Of a DNA stretch of 64,000 nucleotides, positions 1 through 9,337 are shown piece by piece. The stretch covers positions 2,706,001 through 2,770,000 of the forward strand of contig NZ_JABBPK010000001.1 in NCBI RefSeq assembly GCF_012933555.1, in the 5' to 3' direction. Under the pieces are notes generated by a model. The model saw only the letters and a program-made list of their open reading frames with translations, had not been told where the DNA came from and did no database searches. This DNA comes from Niallia alba (GTDB lineage: Bacteria; Bacillota; Bacilli; Bacillales; Cytobacillaceae). Numbering within the stretch: position 1 is the stretch's first letter; each line of letters starts with the position of its first letter. A program made the position numbers and the translations under genes.

Positions 1-356
1 GCAACTAGTTCTTTTTCGAATTGACTTGGTTTTACATAACCTGGCTTTTTAAATATCCTCCGTATTATGACTCCATGCAACTGATAATCACCAAGGACTC
101 TAATTCTTCGAATAGGGCCTCTTAAAAATTTCGGCATTGCTTCAACATAATAATTGATAGTGCAGTCATACTTTACTTTTAAGAATTCACTACCTAGTTC
201 TTCAGAATAATATTTCTCTTTCTTTTCTGTTGCGAAAGCAACAACACGCTTATAAAATGCTCGATATCCACAGATCGAATTATAGGAATAATTCAGTCTC
301 TCAAGTTCTGCTAATACATTGAAAACTAGTTCCTCAACAGGAGTTTTTTCATTCAT
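1..356 (-). CDS. Tyrosine-type recombinase/integrase, N-terminal part (runs off the window)
   Basis: An open frame starts at ATG 356 behind an AGGTGG ribosome binding site and stays open for 118 codons to the window edge. The N-terminus (MNEKTPVEELVFNVLAEL) followed by a region rich in Tyr, Arg and Lys and the stretch RVLGDYQLHG resembles the DNA-binding N-terminal part of site-specific integrases carried by transposons and islands. The catalytic domain lies outside the window, so activity cannot be judged. It sits next to an IS21 remnant and an island of mobile spore genes, which fits an integrase. The family call rests on general resemblance only. Confidence 0.5.
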   Translation of the reverse strand, partial: MNEKTPVEELVFNVLAELERLNYSYNSICGYRAFYKRVVAFATEKKEKYYSEELGSEFLKVKYDCTINYYVEAMPKFLRGPIRRIRVLGDYQLHGVIIRRIFKKPGYVKPSQFEKELV

Positions 357-484
357 AAGGCACCACCTAGATAATATTTTTAAACATCATCCATTGTGGT
401 GAATTATGGAAAGAAATAAACATAAATCTTCCTAAAAGTCTGGATTTAAGCTTATTTCTTTCCATAAACAATATCTTTCGATAA

Positions 485-940
<456 letters not shown>

Positions 941-1009
941 TGTAAACACTAGCTGCAAGCCTATGTAAATTTCGCTGCATTTTTCTGCACTTTTTGCTTG
1001 CAAAAAACA
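941..1009 (+). mobile_element. Probable IS21 terminal sequence downstream of istB
   Basis: After the istB stop the sequence carries TGTAAA-type and TGCA-rich repeats (TGTAAACACTAGC, CTATGTAAATT, CTGCATTTTTCTGCAC), as seen at IS21 ends. Read on the minus strand the segment starts TGTTTTTTGC. Its outer base, 1009, abuts exactly the point where the 1.5-kb inverted repeat stops matching its partner, so this is likely the physical end of the insertion element. Confidence 0.5.
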
Positions 1010-1069
1010 GCCTGATTGTTGAAGACTAAAGTTTATATTCACCAAGAAATGCTCTTATCCTAACAAATT

Positions 1070-1753
1070 TTATTTAGGACTTACATGTATGCCTTCACTC
1101 TCTCGCCAATCTGCGTAAAGTATACGCTTTACATTATCATATCCATTGGTAGTTAATTGGTTATCTAACCACTGTTGATCAAATCCGAGTTCATGTAAAT
1201 TATCCCATAAAATTTCCCCATCTATAATTAACGATGTTGGGAGGTCTACTGGACTTTCTGGAAGATTGAGATCTTGCTTGTCTGGTTTTTGATACTTGGA
1301 TTTTAATAATAAACTTATTTGCCCATTAGCTTCCAATATACCGTATTTGACTTCGCGAACTGAAAAGACATTATTTTGACGGAGTATACTCAATACTTGA
1401 TTTACATCCAATTTGTTCTTTGTAAGTAACTTTCTGTCCATAACACCATCTCGAATGATGATGTTAGGATTGCCTAATAAGAGAGAACGTGTCGATTTAT
1501 TTTTTAGAGTCATAAACTCTATTCCCAACATAAGAAACGTCCACAATCCGATGGCATATAAAAAATGAAAAATCCCTACCTTATCTTCATAAATGGTATT
1601 TCCTAAAAAATCTCCAAGTACTAACACAAAAACTAAGTGAAACGGGGTTAACTGATAGATGGATGTTCTGCCTGTTATGATAATGATAAAAAATAAAGTG
1701 GCAAAACCAACGATGACTTTGATCGTCAGTAAACCAATATTAACTTCTTCCAA
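1070..1753 (-). CDS. DUF421 (YetF-type) membrane protein, left copy
   Basis: A 227-residue protein with three N-terminal hydrophobic segments (IGLLTIKVIVGFATLFF, YQLTPFHLVFVLVLGDF, FLYAIGLWTFLML) and a soluble C-terminal part containing the YetF/DUF421 signatures IIRDGVMDRKLL, LRQNNVFSVREVKYGILE and SLIIDGEIL. I prefer the TTG at 1753 because GGAGG lies 8 bases upstream. Proteins of this family accompany spoVA2-type operons and are linked to forespore membranes, but the molecular role is unknown. The amino-acid sequence is identical to the copy at 14096-14779, so the duplication is recent or maintained by gene conversion. Confidence 0.8.
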   Translation of the reverse strand: MEEVNIGLLTIKVIVGFATLFFIIIITGRTSIYQLTPFHLVFVLVLGDFLGNTIYEDKVGIFHFLYAIGLWTFLMLGIEFMTLKNKSTRSLLLGNPNIIIRDGVMDRKLLTKNKLDVNQVLSILRQNNVFSVREVKYGILEANGQISLLLKSKYQKPDKQDLNLPESPVDLPTSLIIDGEILWDNLHELGFDQQWLDNQLTTNGYDNVKRILYADWRESEGIHVSPK

Positions 1754-1776
1754 AGTTTTTTCCTCCAATTTAAATT

Positions 1777-2420
1777 TTACTTAGTTGTAAGATCTTGAGG
1801 TTTAGATAAAGAGGCTAGTTTTAGTATTAAAGCTCGAGTTACAATTCCAACCATGATGTAATATATGAATGAATATCTGTATCTCCACTCTAAATAATTA
1901 ACAAGTTTGACCCACTCGCAAAAGGGTTCACCTATATAGGCATATGTTAGTGCCATAATGATCTGGGCTAAAATAAAAGATTTCCATCTTCTAAAATATT
2001 GATATAACAACATGTAAGCTACAGGTACCATTGAAAAATCAAAAGGAAAGGCCCTAGGAATAAAAGGTAGGAATGCAATGGGTAATCCCAAAAACTGTAT
2101 TGTGCACCAACTACATCTAATAAGGTTGTTGTCAAGATAATTATGGTACCAAATAACAAAATTTCTAAAATAATGTCTCGTTTAACAAGTTTAGCCCATA
2201 TAACCCAAGGCACAACTAAAAAAACGACTAGTATCCACCATTCCCAAGTTAAAAAGTTTAGCCCATATAACCCAAGGCACAACTAAAAAAACGACTAGTA
2301 TCCACCATTCCCAAGTTAAAAACTCATTTTTAGCCAACCATTTAATTCTAAATGATAGAGCTTATCTTCTAATAAATGTATTTCCTTAAGATTTTCAAAT
2401 ATATTATCTATTGATATCAC
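1777..2420 (-). pseudogene. CBO0543-like membrane protein gene, broken copy
   Basis: Compared with the intact copy at 13494-14072 this one has lost one A in an A-run near residue 31, which leads to an early stop (LKMSF then TAA). It also carries a 67-bp tandem duplication (2189-2322) and has lost one C after DYP, shifting the frame again. Two open pieces remain: 2019-2282 with the WEWWILVVFLVVPWVIW segment, and 1777-2091 with the C-terminal half. Either piece alone would be an incomplete membrane protein. Confidence 0.85.
2189..2322. repeat. 67-bp tandem duplication (two exact copies)
   Basis: Copies lie at 2189-2255 and 2256-2322 and begin GTTTAGCCCATATAACCC. The right-hand inverted repeat has a single copy. 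As 67 is not a multiple of three, the duplication shifts the frame of the membrane gene it falls in. Confidence 0.9.
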
Positions 2421-2601
2421 CTCTATATTTAAATGAAAAGGTAACAGATATTTTTGAATTCAAACTCTTTGAGCTGCCTTTTTAGTATTACCGTTTTTTA
2501 GTAATGAATTTCCATCGTAAATAAGAAAAAAACCATGTTGGAGTTCATCAACACTTGGGTCGTGTTAAGTCGGTGTTAGCGCTTTTGTTCCTAAAAATAT
2601 G

Positions 2602-3732
2602 TTAATCAACTGTTCCAGTTCGCTTAATTTCCACCTTTATATTTGGTTTTATCTTTAGTGCTGAATATTTTTGTCTTAAATCTTCCTCAGTTAAATAGGA
2701 ATATTTTCTAACACTTCTTATTTTTCTTCCGATGCCAATGGGATCCGTATTTAAATTTTTAAATTCCTCAAGTATATATCCAAATTCTTTGTTTAGGGCT
2801 TCACCAATTAGTTGCTCCATTTTGTTTAGTGAATCTTTATTTTTCACAGAAATAGATGGTTGAAATTCTAATGTTGAAACGGAAATCGTTGCATTTAAAT
2901 GAACCAATTCTTCGTTCTTTATTTCAATGTTTCCTTTGTACTTTATTGGATGAAGTGTAATCTTATAAATATCACTTTTAGGAAGGTTGAGTTCGGCCAT
3001 ACCTCTTTTCTCTAGTTCTTCAGCAGCAATCTCTACAGTTATATCCCCTAAAAATGCCTTATTATTTGTGAATAATTTTATGTAAAGGGTGTTTATCAAC
3101 GAAATAGATCCAACAATTTTATCTTCTTTGAATAATGCAACACCATCTATAGAAGGTGCTACCCCATTTGCATTTTTTATCATGGGTAGGGTAGGATCGA
3201 TACCAATTTCATATAGTGTGGTTATAAAATCATGTAAGTTGGAGTTGACTAACATTTCTTTCTTTTCGTGTTTATCCAATAGTTGATAGATATAGGATCC
3301 CATTTCGGGATATTCTTCATAGTTTTTATTTTTAATCGTCTCCTCAGCATTATCAGTAATGGCCAAAAAGATTAAATAACTGATACTGCTATCTCGTTGC
3401 ATAGAATCCAGAAAAGAAGAAATTCCTACTGTTTCTGCCATATTTTTATTAAACAGTATGGTCCTTAATTGACCAGACGTAATATCATGGCTTGTCTGTT
3501 CCTCTAGTTTTTGTCTGATTTGTTTATTAGTCGTTCCGTCGGCAGAAAGGGTTACACTTGTCTTTTCTTCTTTTCGGTCAAATTGTAACAAACTGATAGT
3601 GCCTTTGTATGTATTGTCATCAAGCAAGTCAAAACCAATAATCGTTGAAATTCCTTGCATTTCTATTATTTTTTCAGGGGCCATACATGCAGTACAAAGA
3701 AGAGAACACAGCAGAATAACAATTTTTTTCAT
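2602..3732 (-). CDS. gerC: GerC-family germinant receptor lipoprotein
   Basis: The 376-residue protein begins with a lipoprotein signal peptide ending in the lipobox CTAC (cysteine near residue 16), followed by the GerC/GerAC domains: ISTIIGFDLLDD, a Ger(x)C N-terminal region, and a C-terminal region ending KYSYLTEEDLRQKY. It is the lipid-anchored subunit of a nutrient receptor in the spore inner membrane. It is the last gene of gerA-gerB-gerC on the minus strand, 4 bases after gerB, with AGAAGGAG upstream. Length is normal for the family and the frame is intact. Confidence 0.93.
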   Translation of the reverse strand: MKKIVILLCSLLCTACMAPEKIIEMQGISTIIGFDLLDDNTYKGTISLLQFDRKEEKTSVTLSADGTTNKQIRQKLEEQTSHDITSGQLRTILFNKNMAETVGISSFLDSMQRDSSISYLIFLAITDNAEETIKNKNYEEYPEMGSYIYQLLDKHEKKEMLVNSNLHDFITTLYEIGIDPTLPMIKNANGVAPSIDGVALFKEDKIVGSISLINTLYIKLFTNNKAFLGDITVEIAAEELEKRGMAELNLPKSDIYKITLHPIKYKGNIEIKNEELVHLNATISVSTLEFQPSISVKNKDSLNKMEQLIGEALNKEFGYILEEFKNLNTDPIGIGRKIRSVRKYSYLTEEDLRQKYSALKIKPNIKVEIKRTGTVD

Positions 3733-3736
3733 TCTT

Positions 3737-4831
3737 TCAACTCCTTCTGGAACGAGTATTGATTTTTGATTTTATAATGGTTATTCCATACAAGAAAATC
3801 GGATAGATAAACCACAGAAAAAATCCAATTTTGCCAATTTGATCAAAAAAATAATTATTATCTACTCTTTTAGTAATTAAAAAACTGCAGATAAAAGGGA
3901 TAATGGAGATGAGCCATATTCCATATTTCTGTTTTATATGAAAAATCTGTTTAATACCCATGGAAGAAATATACAGAGTGATACATAGGTTTGGAAAAAT
4001 AACTAAAATCCATAATGGAACCGCAACAAATTCAAAGCGCTCAATAAATGGAAAATGGACCGTGCTAATCATGCTGACAACAGGCCATACATTCTTCTCT
4101 AATTCTTTCGCGCTAAAAAATAAAATAGAAACAACAGTTGTTATTAAAACAAGAATGGTCGTAAACCAGACTGCTATTTGACTAAACAGCTGTAGTTTAT
4201 TTTTCTCCTTTATAAATGGAAAAATAAAAAATAACGTCTCGAAACCTAACATTGTATAACTGCTCTTGAAAACTCCTTTCATAATTTCTGAAGGAGTTGT
4301 CGTCATAATAGGTAAAATCCTAGTTAGGTTTATGGTTTGAAGTGGTTGGTACACAACAAATAGCAGCCATATAGTCAATAAAAAGGATAAGAAGCAAACA
4401 CCGGTCACTACTCTAAATCCGCCGGATACAGCATAAATGGTTAATATTAATAAAACCAATACCCCGACCCATTCATAGACACCTTCATATCCCCATGTTA
4501 GTGACAACTCGACATAACTAATGGTAATCGAATAATGGACGGCAATAAAGTAAATGACAATAAGGAAGTTAAAAATACTACCAATCAAGCGTCCGAATAT
4601 ATGTTCATGAATTTCAAAAAGAGTACCACCTTCATTTTTTTTTAGGATAGAAATCATTAACCATGTAATCAAGCTAACGAATAAACCAGATAGTAAAATG
4701 GATATCCAAGCATCTTTTTTTGATTCTAGATACACAATTCTTGGAACTTCAAGAATTCCCATACCAATTTGCGAAGTGTGTATGATATAAAACGCCATAA
4801 AGGCGTTAACAAATCGTATATTTGATTTCAT
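3737..4831 (-). CDS. gerB: GerB-family germinant receptor permease-like subunit
   Basis: The 364-residue protein has about ten hydrophobic segments and belongs to the GerB/GerAB family, related to amino-acid/polyamine transporters. Family features include QIGMGILEVPR near the start, SYVELSLTWGYEG and the region IFPFIKEKN. GerB subunits form the probable germinant-binding membrane part of the receptor. ATG 4831 is chosen because GAGGTG, which overlaps the gerA stop codon, lies 4-5 bases upstream; translation is probably coupled to gerA. Which germinant it senses cannot be read from the sequence. Confidence 0.93.
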   Translation of the reverse strand: MKSNIRFVNAFMAFYIIHTSQIGMGILEVPRIVYLESKKDAWISILLSGLFVSLITWLMISILKKNEGGTLFEIHEHIFGRLIGSIFNFLIVIYFIAVHYSITISYVELSLTWGYEGVYEWVGVLVLLILTIYAVSGGFRVVTGVCFLSFLLTIWLLFVVYQPLQTINLTRILPIMTTTPSEIMKGVFKSSYTMLGFETLFFIFPFIKEKNKLQLFSQIAVWFTTILVLITTVVSILFFSAKELEKNVWPVVSMISTVHFPFIERFEFVAVPLWILVIFPNLCITLYISSMGIKQIFHIKQKYGIWLISIIPFICSFLITKRVDNNYFFDQIGKIGFFLWFIYPIFLYGITIIKSKINTRSRRS

Positions 4832-4839
4832 TTTGCACC

Positions 4840-6321
4840 TCAAAATTCATCTAAATCTGTTATATTTCTTAATCGCTCCTTCAGGCGAATGGAGTCTTTT
4901 GGTCGATTTACTAACGGTCGCCTCATATAAAAATGGTGGGGGAGACGTATTAAAAAATATTGCAAATCTTTCATTCTTAGCGGATATAGAGGTGCAAGAT
5001 AAGGTTTATTTAAAGAAGTTAATTTTAACAAGTGAACCATTAGAATACATATACCAAAAATGATTCCATTTAACCCCCAAACACCTGCTAAAATAATGAT
5101 TGGAAATCTAGCAATTCTGACAGCAGTGCCCATTTCATAAATAGGAGCCGAAAATGCCCCTAATGCACTAAATGCAACAATGATAATTAAAATATTGCTA
5201 GTTAATCCTGCCTCAACCGTTGCTTGGCCAATGACAATACCTCCTACAATTCCCATTGTTTGTCCTACTTTTGAAGGAAGGCGGGCACCAGATTCTCTAA
5301 GTAACTCAATTAACAATTCTAGTAAGAGTGCTTCTAATAAGGGCGGAAAAGGAACTTGTGAACGTGATAGTCCAATGATAAATAACAATTTAGATGGTAT
5401 GAGTTCAAAATGATAAGTCATGGCAGCCACATAAATGGCTGTTAAAAAAATAGAACCTACCATAGCAAAAAATCGGATAAAACGAATAAATGTACTTAAA
5501 GACCATCTCAAATAGATATCTTCTGTTGATTCGAAAAATGAGAAAAAATTAGCAGGACCTATAATCCCTACTGGGCTACCATCTATAAAAACACCAATTC
5601 GCCCGTTTATAATCGAGTAGATGAATCGATCGGGCAGCTCTGTTAATATAAATTGTGGAAATAAAGAGTAATGATTATCTTCTAGGCATTGAGCCAAAAC
5701 GGCACTGTCACTTATATTATCCGTTTTTAATTGTTTAATCCTTTCCTTAAGTGTCTGAAGAGTGTCATCGTTCGCAATATCTTTTATATATACAATTCTT
5801 ACTTGCTTTTGAACGCGTTCCCCAATCTTTATTTCATCCGTGCACAAATTATAATCATTTAGATTTTGTCTGATTATCTTAACGTTAGAAGTTAATGATT
5901 CAGTGAACGAAATTTTAGGTCCATATACTAACGATTCTGTTTCTGCTTTCTCAATAGAGCGTTCAATGGGATTTGCGCAGTTCACCATGAATCCCTTTTT
6001 CTCTTCTAAGAAATAAATATAAGCAAATCCATTTAATAGGGAAGAGATAACTTCTTGTTCCTCTATATTTACCATTATTTCTTCTATAGGAATGTTTTTC
6101 ATTAAATAGGTGTAATGTAAGTATTCTACAGAAAGTTGTTCAATGTATTTAATGACATATTCATTTAGAATCTCTGGCTTAATTAAATTCTTCATGAAAA
6201 TAATATGAATCCCCACTTGTCCAGCTTCAATCTTTCGACAATTCAAGTCGGGTGATTCATTAAGAATCGATTTAATTTTTTCATAACCTGGCAAGCTCTC
6301 ATTATTATTACGCTCTGTCAT
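4840..6321 (-). CDS. gerA: GerA-family germinant receptor subunit A
   Basis: The 493-residue protein shows the GerA layout: an N-terminal cytoplasmic domain (DDTLQTLKERIKQLK, FPQFILTELPDR, INGRIGVFIDGSPVGIIGPANFF) and a C-terminal membrane domain (SRSQVPFPPLLEALLLELL, RESGARLPSKVGQTMGIVGG, SAPIYEMGTAVRIARFP). It starts a three-gene receptor operon read away from the spoVA operon. ATG 6321 lies 10 bases after GAAGGA; two earlier in-frame starts overlap that site. Receptors of this type trigger germination in response to nutrients. Carriage within a mobile spoVA2mob-like cassette suggests that germination behaviour is transferred together with heat resistance. Confidence 0.93.
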   Translation of the reverse strand: MTERNNNESLPGYEKIKSILNESPDLNCRKIEAGQVGIHIIFMKNLIKPEILNEYVIKYIEQLSVEYLHYTYLMKNIPIEEIMVNIEEQEVISSLLNGFAYIYFLEEKKGFMVNCANPIERSIEKAETESLVYGPKISFTESLTSNVKIIRQNLNDYNLCTDEIKIGERVQKQVRIVYIKDIANDDTLQTLKERIKQLKTDNISDSAVLAQCLEDNHYSLFPQFILTELPDRFIYSIINGRIGVFIDGSPVGIIGPANFFSFFESTEDIYLRWSLSTFIRFIRFFAMVGSIFLTAIYVAAMTYHFELIPSKLLFIIGLSRSQVPFPPLLEALLLELLIELLRESGARLPSKVGQTMGIVGGIVIGQATVEAGLTSNILIIIVAFSALGAFSAPIYEMGTAVRIARFPIIILAGVWGLNGIIFGICILMVHLLKLTSLNKPYLAPLYPLRMKDLQYFLIRLPHHFYMRRPLVNRPKDSIRLKERLRNITDLDEF

Positions 6322-6474
6322 TCTTATCATTTCCTTCAACGTTTTTTATAGTGTCTGTTAAAAAAATTATTTTATACAGAATATGGATAGAAGGATCGTA
6401 GAACCAATACATCATAATGGACAGCGTTAAACCATTATTGTGTCTAGTTTAAGAGGTTGGTTTCTTGTCAGTTA

Positions 6475-6579
6475 TTACCCTTTTTCTCTCAGATTAATCC
6501 CAAATTTTATTTCTTCAATGTCCTTTTTTGGTTTTAACGTTAAACGTTGAAAGGATTTCCTTTTTTGTTTTGTTGTCAT
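6475..6579 (-). CDS. Possible small basic protein (34 aa) ahead of gerA
   Basis: An ATG at 6579 follows AGAAGG by 7 bases and opens a 34-codon frame (MTTKQKRKSFQRLTLKPKKD at the start), lysine and arginine rich, ending 153 bases before gerA. On the minus strand, CATACAT at 6596-6602 with TGTTAT at 6619-6624 resembles a sigma-F/G promoter with a 16-base spacer. I recognise no family. The good ribosome binding site argues for a real gene; the short length argues for caution. Confidence 0.35.
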   Translation of the reverse strand: MTTKQKRKSFQRLTLKPKKDIEEIKFGINLREKG

Positions 6580-6996
6580 TTTTTCACCTTCTAAAATGTA
6601 TGAAAAATTTGATGTTTAATAACAAAACAGTTCCTTTTTATGTATTAGACAAACCTTAATACGGCGACAAATGCATGCGTTTATCTTTGTTATTACATTT
6701 TCAATGTTAAATACCCATAAATAGGATGATTAAGAGGGAGAAACTCTTAAAACTTTGGGATAATATCCGAAAAATGGGAAAAATATTAGTCCTTTCAGGA
6801 AATACAATCATCTTATTTTATAAAGGTAGGGGTGTAAAAGAAATTGAAGTTGAGAAAAGAAAAAATGAAAAGTTATAAGAGCTATTGCTGTCAACGAGAA
6901 ATAGAAGAAATGATGGGGATATGGAAAAGGGGTTATTATCGAAAAAATGGAGCTATACGTCAAAAATAATTTAGATTTAAATTTCCCAAAAATCAT
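6580..6996. other. Intergenic region between divergent ger and spoVA operons
   Basis: About 420 bases of very AT-rich DNA. Short open frames occur on both strands (for example on the minus strand at 6808-6996), but none has a convincing ribosome binding site or a recognisable product. The region should hold the promoters of both spore operons. Only the spoVA promoter at its right end is clear. Confidence 0.5.
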
Positions 6997-7026
6997 TGAA
7001 TAAAAAATTCTCCATAAAGCAAAATA
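6997..7026 (+). promoter_or_regulatory. Sigma-G-like promoter of the spoVA operon
   Basis: TGAATA at 6997-7002 and CAAAATA at 7020-7026 are separated by 17 bases and lie 34 bases before the first start codon. The known forespore sigma-G consensus is close to TGAATA and CATACTA with 17-18 bases between. Expression in the forespore is expected for spoVA operons. Confidence 0.65.
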
Positions 7027-7059
7027 AAAGAGTAAAAAAAATTCAAGGAGGAAATTATC

Positions 7060-7266
7060 ATGACAGTAATAAATGACGTTAAAACAGCTCTAGCAGGATT
7101 GAAAAGTGCTCAAGCTAGCTTTGAAACATTTGCTCTTAGTACAGATAATCAACAAGCTAAGCAACTTTACCAAGATGCAGCTAAGCAAACCCAATCCGTT
7201 GTAGACAGCATTGAACCACGTGTTCAACAAATCGAACAAGAAGAACCTCAATACAAACAACAGTAA
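7060..7266 (+). CDS. DUF1657 protein, first of the spoVA2mob-like operon
   Basis: A 68-residue, mostly helical protein with Gln-, Ala- and Glu-rich heptads (KSAQASFETFALSTD, QQAKQLYQDAAKQTQSVVD, PRVQQIEQEEPQY). The pattern is that of DUF1657, a small family found almost only beside spoVA2 genes. AAGGAGG stands 8 bases before the ATG. A second copy lies at 9696 and a third is fused to the DUF421 protein at 9932. Function is unknown; a partner role for the DPA channel or the forespore membrane is an inference from context. Confidence 0.88.
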   Translation: MTVINDVKTALAGLKSAQASFETFALSTDNQQAKQLYQDAAKQTQSVVDSIEPRVQQIEQEEPQYKQQ

Positions 7267-7347
7267 TTAGTAAGGCGAAAAAAGGTTGGCCTCTTAACCA
7301 ACCTTTTTTCAGCTGTTCAAATAATGAAAAAAAATGGAGGTGTTTTT

Positions 7348-7821
7348 TTGAAAGATAAAATAACCACATTGAAAAACCTACTTTTTATTATAATGGTCAT
7401 TGGTTTCGCATCAGGATGTAATGGTAATCAAAATGAATTTACTCAAGGTAATAGTACTTTTGGTATTTCACAAGTACATACAAGTAAGCCAATTGATCAA
7501 TCCGTTGCCAATCATGCGAAAGAAAAGATAATTGCCAAGGAAGATATTACAGACGTAAAAGCTGTGAATACTGATAAAGAGCTTATGGCAGCGATTAAAG
7601 TTGAGAATTTTGATCGATTTCGATTAAAGAGTATCGAGAAGTCAGTAAAATCCGACTTAGAAAAAAAGTATCCCGACTATAAAGTTTTTGTTTCGACTGA
7701 TAAAAAAATATTCTGGGAGCTTGAAAAGGTCGAGCAAAGACTGAAAAAAAACGATATGAATAAGAAGAACTTAAAAAATGATTTGAACAAACTGAAAAGT
7801 CTTATGAAGGAACAAACCTAA
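7348..7821 (+). CDS. YhcN/YlaJ-family sporulation lipoprotein
   Basis: The 157-residue product has a signal peptide (LKNLLFIIMVIGFASGC) with a lipobox ending in Cys near residue 24, then a YhcN/YlaJ-like domain (HAKEKIIAKEDITDVKAVNTD, VKSDLEKKYPDYKVFVSTD). TTG 7348 is chosen over ATG 7324 because GGAGGTG lies between them at the right distance. Lipoproteins of this family sit in the spore inner membrane, and this gene occupies its usual second place in spoVA2mob-type operons. Confidence 0.88.
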   Translation: MKDKITTLKNLLFIIMVIGFASGCNGNQNEFTQGNSTFGISQVHTSKPIDQSVANHAKEKIIAKEDITDVKAVNTDKELMAAIKVENFDRFRLKSIEKSVKSDLEKKYPDYKVFVSTDKKIFWELEKVEQRLKKNDMNKKNLKNDLNKLKSLMKEQT

Positions 7822-7838
7822 AGAGGAAGGATCGAGTT

Positions 7839-8318
7839 ATGTCTAACAATCAAAAGAAACAACTTACTCCTGTGCAACAGGAATATCAAAAATTGCAAAA
7901 ACAACGAGAGATCAAAAGACCGGTTGTTAAAAATTGTATTAAGGCCTTTTTAACCGGTGGACTTATTTGTTTGATTGGTCAGCTTATTTCAGACTTTTAC
8001 ATTTATTATTTCGATTTTACTGAGCAAACGGCCGGAAATCCGACGGTGGGTACGTTAATTTTTATTACAATGCTTCTTACTGGTTTTGGCGTATATGATC
8101 GAATGGCCCAATTTGGTGGGGCTGGAACAGCTGTACCTGTAACAGGTTTTGGCAATGCGGTCATATCACCTGCCATTGAACATCGAACCGAAGGATTTGT
8201 ACTGGGCGTAGGCGGCAATATGTTTAAACTAGCCGGTTCTGTCATTTTATTTGGTGTGTTTTCTGCTTTTATCATTGCCTTAATTAAAACAATTTTAATC
8301 AGATGGGGTGGTTTATAA
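7839..8318 (+). CDS. spoVAC: SpoVAC stage V sporulation membrane protein
   Basis: The 159-residue protein has a charged N-terminus followed by four hydrophobic segments and the family motifs AFLTGGLICLIGQ, GVYDRMAQFGGAGTAVPVTG and NAVISPAIEHRTEGFVLG. SpoVAC forms part of the channel that moves Ca-dipicolinic acid into the forespore and releases it on germination; B. subtilis SpoVAC behaves as a mechanosensitive channel. Its stop codon TAA shares an A with the ATG of spoVAD. GAGGAAGG precedes the start. Confidence 0.96.
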   Translation: MSNNQKKQLTPVQQEYQKLQKQREIKRPVVKNCIKAFLTGGLICLIGQLISDFYIYYFDFTEQTAGNPTVGTLIFITMLLTGFGVYDRMAQFGGAGTAVPVTGFGNAVISPAIEHRTEGFVLGVGGNMFKLAGSVILFGVFSAFIIALIKTILIRWGGL

Positions 8319-9337
8319 TGCTAGCAGGTCATCGTACATGGATCTTCGAACAAAAGCCTGTCATTATCTCCACTGGAACCGTTGGTGGACCATTTGAAGC
8401 CAATGGTGCTATCCCAGATGATTTCGATACTCTTCATGCTGATTTATGGCTTGGGCAGGATTCCTATGAGAAAGCACATAAAATCCTTTTTGAAGAGGCT
8501 TGCCAAAAAGCCATGGAAAAAGGGGGCATACAAAAGGATCAAGTTCAATTTATCCTAGCTGGGGACTTAATCAATCAAATCACCCCAACAAGTTTCGCTA
8601 GCAGAACGATTGGAGCTCCTTATTTTGGCTTATTCGGTGCTTGCTCTACCTCGATGGAAGGACTGGCTCTAGGTGCTTATATTGTAAATACAAAAGGAGC
8701 GAAATATTTGTTAACAGGAGCTTCCAGTCATGATACAGCTGTTGAAAAACAATTTCGGTATCCAACTGAGTATGGTGGACAAAAGCCACCTACGGCACAA
8801 TGGACGGTTACTGGTGCAGGTGCAGCCCTATTAAGTGATTCTGGGGAAGGACCTCATGTCACATCTGCCACAATTGGTCGTGTAATCGATATGGGATTGA
8901 CAGATCCATTTAACATGGGAGGAGCTATGGCGCCAGCTGCGGTTGATACCATTGAAGCCCATTTAAAGGAACGAAATGTTGAGCCATCTTATTACGATTT
9001 AATTGTAACCGGTGACCTTGGCCAAATCGGACAGGAAGTGTCCATGGATCTATTTAAAAAGCATGGAACTCCTATTAGTGAAGAACAATACCAGGATTGT
9101 GGCCTTATGATTTATCGGGAAGGACAACCCGTTCTTGCAGGAGCAAGCGGTGCAGGCTGTTCAGCAACGGTAGTTTATGGGCATTTATTAAACCGCATGA
9201 AAAAAGGTGAATTTAAACGAATGTTAGTTGTGGCTACAGGTGCTTTGCTTTCACCGTTGTCCTTTCAGCAAAATGAAACAATTCCTTGTATCGCCCATGC
9301 AGTGTCAATTGAATACGGAGGTGAACAATTAACATGA
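8318..9337 (+). CDS. spoVAD: SpoVAD stage V sporulation protein (DPA-binding)
   Basis: At 339 residues it matches B. subtilis SpoVAD (338) along its length. Hallmarks are the thiolase-like [16 protein letters not shown] near residue 110, [39 protein letters not shown] and [18 protein letters not shown]. SpoVAD binds dipicolinic acid on the membrane face of the SpoVA complex. ATG 8318 gives a start ([12 protein letters not shown]) matching the family; an ATG 15 bases earlier lies inside spoVAC. Translation is coupled to spoVAC. Confidence 0.97.
   Translation: MLAGHRTWIFEQKPVIISTGTVGGPFEANGAIPDDFDTLHADLWLGQDSYEKAHKILFEEACQKAMEKGGIQKDQVQFILAGDLINQITPTSFASRTIGAPYFGLFGACSTSMEGLALGAYIVNTKGAKYLLTGASSHDTAVEKQFRYPTEYGGQKPPTAQWTVTGAGAALLSDSGEGPHVTSATIGRVIDMGLTDPFNMGGAMAPAAVDTIEAHLKERNVEPSYYDLIVTGDLGQIGQEVSMDLFKKHGTPISEEQYQDCGLMIYREGQPVLAGASGAGCSATVVYGHLLNRMKKGEFKRMLVVATGALLSPLSFQQNETIPCIAHAVSIEYGGEQLT

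Larger units (their letters stand above)
1010..2546 (-). repeat. Left copy of a 1.5-kb inverted repeat
   Basis: The segment is the reverse complement of 13367-14846 with only a few substitutions and short indels. It carries a DUF421 gene whose protein is identical to the right copy, and a CBO0543-like gene that is broken here. The left copy is longer because of a 67-bp tandem duplication, partly offset by two 1-bp losses and a roughly 8-bp loss near 1050. The inner end falls near AGTTC at 2542-2546 and the outer end at 1010. Confidence 0.9.

Noticed and set aside
4833-5063. Plus-strand gene inside gerA
   Set aside because: It is antisense to the well-conserved GerA C-terminus and lacks a start signal.
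6808-6996. Minus-strand 62-residue hydrophobic gene between ger and spoVA
   Set aside because: Composition reflects an A-rich plus strand; there is no ribosome binding site, and it covers the spoVA promoter region.
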